Assembly: GCA_905171695.1 (NCBI GenBank)
Contig: LR991653.1
Location: forward strand, 1,464,150 to 1,528,149
Length of the DNA stretch: 64,000 nt
Source of the DNA: Candidatus Methanoperedentaceae archaeon GB37
GTDB lineage: Archaea > Halobacteriota > Methanosarcinia > Methanosarcinales > EX4572-44
Direction of reading: 5' to 3'
Shown: one piece after another, positions 29,501 through 34,963 of the stretch
Layout: every line of letters starts with the position of its first letter
Numbering within the stretch: position 1 is the stretch's first letter
Notes under the pieces: model-generated
What the model was told of the DNA's origin: nothing
Database searches by the model: none
Seen by the model: the letters and a program-made list of their open reading frames with translations, nothing else
Translations under genes and position numbers: made by a program

Positions 29501-30778
29501 GGTGGGATGCCAGCGATAGGGAACTTCGATTCCGACCCCTATCCCGAGATCGTTGTCGTTGGCGGAGATAACGTCTCGCTCAAGGAACACGACGGCACAC
29601 TGAAATGGGGGCCTATTCCAATGCCAGATGGTGGTGGAAACGGACCACCACTGGTTGCAGATATCGATGGCGACGGTGAACCTGAGATCGGAGTAGGTGG
29701 ACGCCTCCACTACGTCACCTTTGAGACGAACGGCAGCATAAAATGGACGGCTGACATCGTGGACACCAGCTCGCGAGCAGCGGGATCCTCGGCCTTCGAC
29801 TTCGACCAGGACGGAAGCTATGAGATCATATACAGCGACCACTACTACCACCGAATCTACAAAGGCAGCGACGGTACAGTCCTCTACAAGACCCCAGGAC
29901 CATCAGGCACACTCTGCGAACAACCGATAATCGCAGACGTCGATAACGATGGACACGCCGAACTCGTATTCGCCGTAAACAACTACGCATTCCCCGGCAA
30001 CACTGGTATCGAGGTCTACGGCAACGACGAATGCTGGCCCACCGCGAGATGCATCTGGAACCAGCACACCTACCACATCACAAACATCAACGACGACGCA
30101 ACCGTACCCATCGTCGAGACCAACAACTGGGAGAGGTACAACAACTACAGAACACAGACAGAAGAGAGATGCGGAGAAGTGTCAAGAAATGAAGTCTACT
30201 TCGTTCCACAGGAGAGTATTGTGGATGGAGGATACTGTAATAGTGCAGATGTTGAGATATGGGTGAATGCGACCGAGTTCAAGAGTGGTCAGATAAACCT
30301 GAGCTACAATTCAAACTGTGCAAATGTAACAAACTATGCATGGAATACGACAAACTTCCCGATGAGTGGCTGGACCCATCACGATGGAAGGGAATGGATA
30401 ACATTTATGACATCGATGCCATCACTAACAGGGAATTACCAGATAGGGACACTCACGATACATTGCGAATCCGATGAATGCACAACTCCATTGAACTTCA
30501 TCGAGGGAAGCAAACTGTTCGATCCTTCTGCCAATGAAATTCCTGCTAACTGGATAGATGGAACGTTCGAGTGCAAACCAGGGATATGCGGGGATGTGAA
30601 CTGCGATAACAACGTAGATATGGGCGATGTTGGACTATTGCACAACCACGTTCAGTACGGGTATTCGATCTGCAGTGAATGGGCTGGAGACGTAAACTGT
30701 GATGGAACAATAGACATGGGCGATGTCGGATTGTTACACAATCATGTCCAGTATGAGTATCTATTGAACTGCTGTTAG
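23510..30778 (+). CDS. giant secreted C1A peptidase with cohesin and dockerin modules
   Basis: A 2,422-residue exported protein. Order: signal peptide (LIYLLVAALLLSVFAIGVSV); papain-like C1A domain with QGSCGNCWAW (~98-107), GGGHAVLCVGY (~279) and NSWG (~301); a glutamine-amidotransferase-like segment (~350-480); repeated beta domains with SYEDGTSLKLYNS and LIWSG (~590-960); an Ig-like domain (~965); WGDAPDG segments (~1315); GEVEDYKVW and a DUF11 domain (~1665-1800); FG-GAP/VCBS repeats of ADIDNDGKPEI type (~1830-2190); cohesin (~2228-2355); two-loop dockerin (GDVNCDNNVDMGD and GDVNCDGTIDMGD, ~2363-2422). ATG 23510 has a GGAGG site; an upstream start 23486 is possible. All three catalytic residues of C1A are present. 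Target substrate unknown. Confidence 0.9.
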   Translation: MDREGLIYLLVAALLLSVFAIGVSVSAEDENVDSQASGAEIGREYPVMHPDNDTLKRWIESYNAAPRISTATEGFKIPAPSGAHSVLSHIDYVPSERDQGSCGNCWAWAGTGCMEVALDVENGVHDRLSIQYLNSLYYDGTGSEYACCGGWLEDLADFYTYNTTYAIPWANTNAEWQDGGTSCGWSTTVPAATISTTPNYPITKIQEYAIETQGVGQATAIANIKSVLESDNAVWFGFVLPNDADWKDFKDFWRNEPETAIWDPGYSCGHTWIDGEGGGHAVLCVGYNDDDPDNPYWVMLNSWGTTPQRPNGLFRVRMNIDYNCTFYYPPDNTDYYSLYWQMLDIDFETPSPDGCKVLFDESHSPSGSGPGYYTIEDIYSDWASLLKSNGMSVNSITSGPITLDILKRYDVVVIPEPTEDYSDSEIAAIKEYVENGGGLLVLGEWGPFATGQGIYPVVNEISKEFEMAFNNDTVYDPLHNDGGSIWPIIPDFDNSVVGSDVSDVVEYATCSINTSGSAFPIAWAYGNAYTSSTKPPSIADVTGTKTEALEAESTRVNELNTDTTDQSIIPGSDATILSAPDIPDSDSIPGSGSVELTEVAAGDVTSYIFTVADVIFFSYEDGTSLKLYNSTGTLIWSGLLDKGKHHHETVPTGVYRAVGSRPFAVLTGDPVTRTVCGYYAMDQNGYGASTELYTWVPSHAWDGEKFIIFAYEDNTQVKLSYTDTGTLIWSGTLNRGEHHEETGIYSRYLHIESSKPVSALTYFDQGYFVPSASKTFAGTKFYTYVGKVGNWWQDLTVMAYKDNTYVKIHDTDTGALIWSGNLDSGEAHVESFQGVERYLTITSRYPVTVSVQPWVKFTSTYHEGAYVQDSTGSGIGTDLIGSTIDGGYLYIFAFEDGTSVNIYNSQTGAHVSSHTLNKGDYVQANPGNGLWRIKSNRPVSAYSGYGTWNADFAPVEFGEVPTKLQVTADPDTVTVGEITSVDALVEDFGLPVKNALVKLDGCGVSDSGYTGNNGIATFNIHPTIEGVINVTATKDAKTGTAEIHVYEEGPVVMAASTHGDGRVALIGDGNLFDNSDHDGDSTISLYEYENEKLAVNIIEWLCGAEEDLVKWSQPPDMKYGVNIRSTEVEPIVADDWKCVDPRPVTDLHFWGSYINWEIYNPEPPVDTPPKVEGFIIRIYEDVPAGVDQRYSHPGKLLYEKKVTEFEERYVASIPHLDKTFEHKFYYSLDLPEPFKQREGTIYWISIAAIMPDEYEYKYPWGWETSTDHWNDNACRHWHHNDYWEEITPDEMPSWYQEHYKTVDMAFELTVKLELELDWGDAPDGVTAAGYPTLASSNGARHVIVPGFYLGSPIRVSQESSPGAGDFDANLIGYVSPYTTTKSTAGYYQYGTPYGASFNGPAPPLTSNRSHLFLAETTDGLSLFVVHDKPEDGSGGITRMHWTLAGDTAGVLAEDDPGETVTVSGGGTIFDSSHGWAPCCTDGMAFGSLDGTWTITGNFTNAIAETGMSEWHVYSSDNSSVPLALETGRRVRLDNHHPIDPEPDGQPDPNALGDDNDGNDDEDGVVFETPLLPGEQATVTITASAKGILQGWIDFNSDWDWSDPGEQIFLNQALTQGSNTLTFKVPTTATTGATFARFRFSTARGLSFDGQAPDGEVEDYKVWIECKPSIDVEKKVFDPETGEWMDAITADVGDTVRFRITVHNDGTCCDLTNTFVMDTLSDSLKYADNATVNGKPWEPFFITVNEFGWNLSDWILEPCQTITIEFDAVVAECGIDENLAQVEAVCVDTGAVLTDEDTATVMAGKPELEWTWNSTTVEPSYNQVMMAPVVADLNDDGIPDVIFSTYKGGNYVNDGILRAISGDGSGELFSVTDPRYRVKPGAEPAVADIDNDGKPEIMVSKNTSEIICFENDGSYKWTSTSKVGRCAVAVADLDLDGTPEIIAGRTVFNNDGTRRWTGAAGTSYASAVADLDLDGFPEVVTGSAAYRYDGSIYWTSSHGGMPAIGNFDSDPYPEIVVVGGDNVSLKEHDGTLKWGPIPMPDGGGNGPPLVADIDGDGEPEIGVGGRLHYVTFETNGSIKWTADIVDTSSRAAGSSAFDFDQDGSYEIIYSDHYYHRIYKGSDGTVLYKTPGPSGTLCEQPIIADVDNDGHAELVFAVNNYAFPGNTGIEVYGNDECWPTARCIWNQHTYHITNINDDATVPIVETNNWERYNNYRTQTEERCGEVSRNEVYFVPQESIVDGGYCNSADVEIWVNATEFKSGQINLSYNSNCANVTNYAWNTTNFPMSGWTHHDGREWITFMTSMPSLTGNYQIGTLTIHCESDECTTPLNFIEGSKLFDPSANEIPANWIDGTFECKPGICGDVNCDNNVDMGDVGLLHNHVQYGYSICSEWAGDVNCDGTIDMGDVGLLHNHVQYEYLLNCC
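30194..30556 (+). repeat. cohesin-coding repeat, copy 1
   Basis: 363 bases encoding the cohesin of the giant protein. By eye they are identical to 30920-31282 (offset 726) in the next gene. The preceding and following bases differ. Confidence 0.9.
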
Positions 30779-30844
30779 CCAAAATTGAGGGGAATGGGCA
30801 TTTAAGTATGCCTATCCATTTTTATCATTTAAAGAGGTGAAAAG

Positions 30845-31516
30845 ATGAAAATAATATCGTGCGTATTGGTGTTTGCAATGCTTGCAATCTCAGTACCAAT
30901 GGTGGCGGCACAAGATAAGGTCTACTTCGTTCCACAGGAGAGTATTGTGGATGGAGGATACTGTAATAGTGCAGATGTTGAGATATGGGTGAATGCGACC
31001 GAGTTCAAGAGTGGTCAGATAAACCTGAGCTACAATTCAAACTGTGCAAATGTAACAAACTATGCATGGAATACGACAAACTTCCCGATGAGTGGCTGGA
31101 CCCATCACGATGGAAGGGAATGGATAACATTTATGACATCGATGCCATCACTAACAGGGAATTACCAGATAGGGACACTCACGATACATTGCGAATCCGA
31201 TGAATGCACAACTCCATTGAACTTCATCGAGGGAAGCAAACTGTTCGATCCTTCTGCCAATGAAATTCCTGCTAACTGGATAAACGGGACATTTGAGTGT
31301 ATACCACCAAACACCTGCGGCGACCTCGCCAATGACGGCACGGTCGAGATGGGTGACGTGAGACTGCTTCTTGAGCACGTTGGAACTCATGGCGCGTACG
31401 AATGGAGAGCCGATGTAAACTGCGACGGCGAGATCAACATGGGCGATGTGATCCTCTTGTTGAACCACGTTGTAGGTGATCCTGATGAGTACCCATTGAA
31501 TTGCTGTGAGGAGTGA
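30845..31516 (+). CDS. secreted cohesin-dockerin protein
   Basis: A 223-residue protein: signal peptide (VLVFAMLAISVPMVAA), one cohesin (~27-155) and a C-terminal dockerin (~158-220). Dockerin loops are GDLANDGTVEMGD (a weaker calcium loop, with A at position 3 and E at 9) and ADVNCDGEINMGD, each followed by a LLL.HV helix. The cohesin is identical at DNA level to that of the preceding giant gene, so it arose by recent duplication or gene conversion. With one binding module of each kind it could act as an adaptor that links cohesin- and dockerin-bearing partners. It follows the giant gene by 66 bases. Confidence 0.88.
   Translation: MKIISCVLVFAMLAISVPMVAAQDKVYFVPQESIVDGGYCNSADVEIWVNATEFKSGQINLSYNSNCANVTNYAWNTTNFPMSGWTHHDGREWITFMTSMPSLTGNYQIGTLTIHCESDECTTPLNFIEGSKLFDPSANEIPANWINGTFECIPPNTCGDLANDGTVEMGDVRLLLEHVGTHGAYEWRADVNCDGEINMGDVILLLNHVVGDPDEYPLNCCEE
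30920..31282 (+). repeat. cohesin-coding repeat, copy 2
   Basis: Second copy of the 363-base cohesin block (see 30194-30556). The copies diverge abruptly after CTGCTAACTGGATA, at the end of the cohesin fold. Confidence 0.9.
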
Positions 31517-31569
31517 TAATGTAATGAATGAGAAGAGTCTTGAATATGAGATGCTCTCATGAAACAAAA

Positions 31570-31584
31570 TCGTTAAAGTTATAT
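31570..31584 (+). promoter_or_regulatory. promoter of the 31.7-kb surface-gene group
   Basis: TCGTTAAAGTTATAT preceded by ACAAAA. A 25-base stretch here and at 33769-33793 differs at only two or three positions, showing a shared promoter. The genes at 31697, 31943 and 32694 would be downstream. Confidence 0.6.
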
Positions 31585-31696
31585 GCCGGGAATGTAGAGA
31601 AATTGGAAGGTGAGGTAAGGAGGATGGGCATGGAGGCGCTCGGCTCTTCATGCCAAAAATCGCATATGGAAAAAGATGGTCTTGGGATGAAGAGCG

Positions 31697-31927
31697 GTGT
31701 TTAATAGGTTGTTTGCACTTTTGGTTGCACTGGGCATATTTGCCGGTGGTGTTGCGATGTATAACTTGATGAGAGGAGAGAGCGAAGTGAGCGGCGAGAG
31801 CGATGGAGAATCAATTCATACCCCTTTCACAGATGGAAATACCAGTGTTGCCAATGAAACCAATCAGACAGAAGCCAACCGGACAACGATACCGCTTGAA
31901 AAACCACCGTTTATAGATATAGATTGA
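31697..31927 (+). CDS. small membrane-anchored or secreted protein
   Basis: A 76-residue protein with an N-terminal hydrophobic helix (LFALLVALGIFAGGVAMYNL) and a short, polar, Asn/Thr/Glu-rich exposed segment (NETNQTEANRTTIP) with several N-glycosylation-like sites. GTG 31697 is the only suitable start, and the ribosome-binding site is weak. No family recognised. It lies just before an unknown secreted protein, 15 bases away, so the two are probably cotranscribed. Confidence 0.5.
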   Translation: MFNRLFALLVALGIFAGGVAMYNLMRGESEVSGESDGESIHTPFTDGNTSVANETNQTEANRTTIPLEKPPFIDID

Positions 31928-31942
31928 AAGGAGGAAGATTAA

Positions 31943-32704
31943 ATGATGAGAATAGGAAATAGAATAGTGGTGTTTGTGGCGCTCTTCGGCATTTTATTTT
32001 TATTGTTTACAGGGAGCGCGGGTGCAGCGGTTGACTTCCCTGCGGATGAAGCGGGGATAAGTGCTTATGTGAAGGCGAAAACGAGCGTAAATCTACTTAC
32101 TGTGAAACCTGCTCTTGCAACGATCGAGCGCGAGACCCCGGACTATATAATAGGAACAGTTGCTATGAGTGGGCATTCAGAAGAGCAGTACCCGCATGTG
32201 TATGTCAGCACAGACGGCTGGGTGGTTGCATACTACCCACGCGAGAGATCTTCAGGATGGCTATTGCCGTGGTATTATTACAGTGGTGGACCTATTTCAA
32301 CAACTACGCTGAAAGAGGTTGTAGTGAAGGTATGCACCCAGATAGGGGGGTCCATGAGCGGTCTAAAGTATTATGACTTCAGACATCCTGATGCCACGAA
32401 GATGATGATTATCGTGGAATCAACGACTGGAACGAACTCCTTCAAGGTTACCATACCAACGAACTTCACAGTTTACAGGGTGGATTGGTCGCACTGGTGT
32501 TCAGATTGTGAGCGGTATGGCTGTTATTATAGCCGTGTATATCTTGATGGAGCAGAGTTTAGCAGTCTTTGCTGTGACAATTGTGCTAAATACGGCTCTT
32601 TCGCTCCTTCAGTTGAGTTCATGAATGGAATAGAGCATACGATTAAAATAACTGCAAGTAGAGATACACCCCGAGTCGGCTTGGTGTTGGAGTATGCAGA
32701 ATAA
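31943..32704 (+). CDS. secreted protein of unknown family, cysteine-rich C-terminal half
   Basis: A 253-residue protein with a signal peptide (IVVFVALFGILFLLFTGSAGA), followed by DFPADEAGISAYVKAK and a region rich in beta strands and tryptophan (VSTDGWVVAYYP, GWLLPWYYY). From residue ~185 there is a cysteine cluster: WCSDCERYGCYYS and LCCDNCAKYGSFAP. Six to seven cysteines in 45 residues suggest a disulfide-bonded or metal-binding knot. Strong Shine-Dalgarno (AAAGGAGG) before ATG 31943. It overlaps the next gene by 11 bases. No dockerin or cohesin of its own; association with the locus is by position. Confidence 0.7.
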   Translation: MMRIGNRIVVFVALFGILFLLFTGSAGAAVDFPADEAGISAYVKAKTSVNLLTVKPALATIERETPDYIIGTVAMSGHSEEQYPHVYVSTDGWVVAYYPRERSSGWLLPWYYYSGGPISTTTLKEVVVKVCTQIGGSMSGLKYYDFRHPDATKMMIIVESTTGTNSFKVTIPTNFTVYRVDWSHWCSDCERYGCYYSRVYLDGAEFSSLCCDNCAKYGSFAPSVEFMNGIEHTIKITASRDTPRVGLVLEYAE

Positions 32705-33746
32705 AATTCTGATACTCCTCGTTGTTTTACTATCAGGATACTCGACCATAGCACTTGCTGACGAGATAATCGTTGAGGATGCAGATACAATCTGGGATCT
32801 ATCCTTAGATAATAACACAGACAGATCGGAGGCGCCCGGCAATGAGATAATCGTTGCAGAAGCAGATACTGTTTGGAATCTGACATTAGATAATGCCACA
32901 TCCATCGGCAGACTCGTGGGCGAACCCGGTGTTATGGTTACAAAGTATGCCGACACTCTGACGTACTATCTCTTGGAGAATGCAACGAGTGTAGGGAGAC
33001 TTGTAGGCGAGCCCGGTGTTATGGTTACAAAGTATGCGGATACCCTGACGTATTATCTCTTGGAGAATGCAACCAGTGTAGGGAGACTTGTAGGCGAGCC
33101 CGGTGTTATGGTTACAAAGTATGCGGATACCCTGACGTATTATCTCTTGGAGAATGCAACGAGTGTAGGGAGACTTGTAGGCGAACCCGGGGTGATGATA
33201 ACCAGGTATGCAGACACCTTTTCGTATTCGGGTTTGACGAGCCCGCCTTTTGATTTCACAAAACCTGTGATATCCAACGTGACTGTAACAAACATAACAT
33301 CAACTTCAGCAACTGTGAACTGGGTCACAGATGAGGTCGCCGACAGCCTTGTGAAGTATGGCAACGAATCCGAAAACTACACGCTGCAAAAGTATGACCC
33401 AACGAATGTCACCTTACACAGCGTGGATCTAACAGGACTCCTGCCGAATACAACCTATTACTTCATTGTAAACAGCACAGATTTGAACAGAAATTCAAAT
33501 GAAAGCACTGAATACTGCTTTACAACAAAAGAAACAGGTGGGTTATGCGGCGATGTCAACTCCAACGGTATCGTAAACATGGATGATACGATACTGCTTC
33601 TTGAACGTGTGGGTAAGTTTTCAGCATACCAGACGAATGAAGATGTCAACTGCGACGGCGAGGTCAACATTGGCGATGTGATCCTCTTGTTGAATCATGT
33701 TGTAGGTGATCCCGATGAGTATGAACTTGGGTGTTGTAAGAAGTGA
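32694..33746 (+). CDS. secreted repeat / fibronectin III / dockerin protein
   Basis: A 350-residue protein: signal peptide (ILILLVVLLSGYSTIALA), about four tandem 29-residue repeats (GRLVGEPGVMVTKYADTLTY plus YLLENATSV), a fibronectin type III domain (KPVISNVTVTNITSTSATVN, ~190-275) and a C-terminal dockerin (GDVNSNGIVNMDD and EDVNCDGEVNIGD, ~284-348). Each repeat holds an N-glycosylation-like NAT site. The dockerin is of the same class as those at 30.8 and 31.5 kb (LLLNHV helix). Its start lies inside the end of the preceding gene, indicating translational coupling. Confidence 0.85.
   Translation: MQNKILILLVVLLSGYSTIALADEIIVEDADTIWDLSLDNNTDRSEAPGNEIIVAEADTVWNLTLDNATSIGRLVGEPGVMVTKYADTLTYYLLENATSVGRLVGEPGVMVTKYADTLTYYLLENATSVGRLVGEPGVMVTKYADTLTYYLLENATSVGRLVGEPGVMITRYADTFSYSGLTSPPFDFTKPVISNVTVTNITSTSATVNWVTDEVADSLVKYGNESENYTLQKYDPTNVTLHSVDLTGLLPNTTYYFIVNSTDLNRNSNESTEYCFTTKETGGLCGDVNSNGIVNMDDTILLLERVGKFSAYQTNEDVNCDGEVNIGDVILLLNHVVGDPDEYELGCCKK
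32908..33255 (+). repeat. 87-bp tandem repeats (29-residue units)
   Basis: Four units starting near 32908, 32995, 33082 and 33169, each 87 bases. Units two and three are almost identical at DNA level; the outer ones drift, and the last diverges at its end (YADTFSYSGL). Two shorter, degenerate units (EIIVEDADTIWDLSLDN and EIIVAEADTVWNLTLDN) precede them. Confidence 0.85.
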
Positions 33747-33778
33747 AGATGAAGGCGTGGTGTAAAACTGGAACAAAA

Positions 33779-33793
33779 TCGTTAAGCTTATAT
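33779..33793 (+). promoter_or_regulatory. promoter of the second cohesin gene group
   Basis: TCGTTAAGCTTATAT, nearly the same as at 31570 including the upstream ACAAAA. A long leader of about 140 bases follows, containing GTGTGGTG and GTGGTTCT, which also occur in the leader of the giant gene. Confidence 0.6.
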
Positions 33794-33935
33794 GTAAAAA
33801 AAGCACACACATTCACTCTATCATTATGAGGTGTGGTGGATAGTGGTTCTACGTCACACTCTGTTTAATCTCTGTTTCAATACATGAGTTTATTTGGAGA
33901 ATTGGAGGAAATTTGAAGAATTGGAGGAAGAGTGA

Positions 33936-34934
33936 ATGGTTAGAGTTAGAAAATTAACATATCTCATAGTAGCGAGCGTGTTATTATCCCTGTTTGCAAT
34001 GGGAGTATCAGCAGAGGATGAAGTTTATCTTGAGCCTCAGAATAGCACCGTGCGCATAGGTGAGACGGTTGATGTTGAGATCTGGGTGAACGCCACTGGT
34101 TTCCAGGGCGGTCAGATCAACCTGACATACAACTCAAGTTGTGTGAACATCACAGACTGGGTGAATAACAGCGCCGATTTCGAGATTGGATACTGGAACT
34201 CAATAACCGATGGGAGAGAATGGATACTATTTGCTGCAAACTATTCAGAAACAGAGATACCACTCACAGGTGCATACAAGATCGGAACACTCACGATAGA
34301 GGGATTATCTCCGGGAAGCACCGAGCTTAAATTTAGCGAGAATTCCAGCATATTCGATGACTACGGAAATGAGATCACCACAGTGAAGTGGATCAATGGG
34401 CGAGTAGATGTAGAACCACAGATCAGTACATTTGAATTATCACTTGTTGATGGGTGGAACCTGATCTCTATTCCGTTAGAATTGAGTGATACATCGCTTG
34501 ACACAGTCTTTTCAGGTGCGAGTGATGGTGATGAGTTGTATGCTTATGAAGATGGCGCGTGGGTCACAGCGACATATTATTCGGCATTACCAGGATGGTA
34601 TGGCGATTTGACAAATGTCGAACTTGACAAAGGATACTGGTACCGTGCAAATACTGCGTACACTGTTTTGCTTGAGGGAGTTGACGCAGGCTCGAGGAGT
34701 GTTCAAATAGACACAGGCTGGAATCTGATCGGATATGCACGGCTGAGCAGTGCAAATCTTGACGACCTGATTCCAGATGCAAGTGATGGTGACGAGCTAT
34801 ACGCTTACGATACTGGATGGGTCACAGCGACATATTATTCGGCATTACCAGGATGGTATGGCGATTTAGGATCAATGGAGCCAGGAAAAGGATACTGGTA
34901 TCGTGCGAACGCCCCATTTACATGGGACTATTAA
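33936..34934 (+). CDS. secreted cohesin protein with duplicated GWNLI domain
   Basis: A 332-residue protein: signal peptide (LIVASVLLSLFAMGVSA), N-terminal cohesin (~28-165; VYLEPQNSTVRIGETVDVEI) and two repeats of a C-terminal domain (GWNLISIPLE..SDGDELYAY..WVTATYYSALPGWYGDL), the second copy slightly shorter. There is no dockerin or membrane anchor. The cohesin is of the same class as that of the giant gene but not a recent copy. It may be a receptor protein held on the surface by the C-terminal domain; that is inference. Strong GGAGGAAG site before ATG 33936. Confidence 0.82.
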   Translation: MVRVRKLTYLIVASVLLSLFAMGVSAEDEVYLEPQNSTVRIGETVDVEIWVNATGFQGGQINLTYNSSCVNITDWVNNSADFEIGYWNSITDGREWILFAANYSETEIPLTGAYKIGTLTIEGLSPGSTELKFSENSSIFDDYGNEITTVKWINGRVDVEPQISTFELSLVDGWNLISIPLELSDTSLDTVFSGASDGDELYAYEDGAWVTATYYSALPGWYGDLTNVELDKGYWYRANTAYTVLLEGVDAGSRSVQIDTGWNLIGYARLSSANLDDLIPDASDGDELYAYDTGWVTATYYSALPGWYGDLGSMEPGKGYWYRANAPFTWDY

Positions 34935-34963
34935 ATAATAAATTAATTATGGAGGTATAAAGT

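Noticed and set aside
32908..33255. Possible CRISPR array because of regular repeats
   Set aside because: The 87-base units have no unique spacers between them and encode in-frame protein repeats. No other CRISPR array was seen in the window, despite the cas10 remnant.
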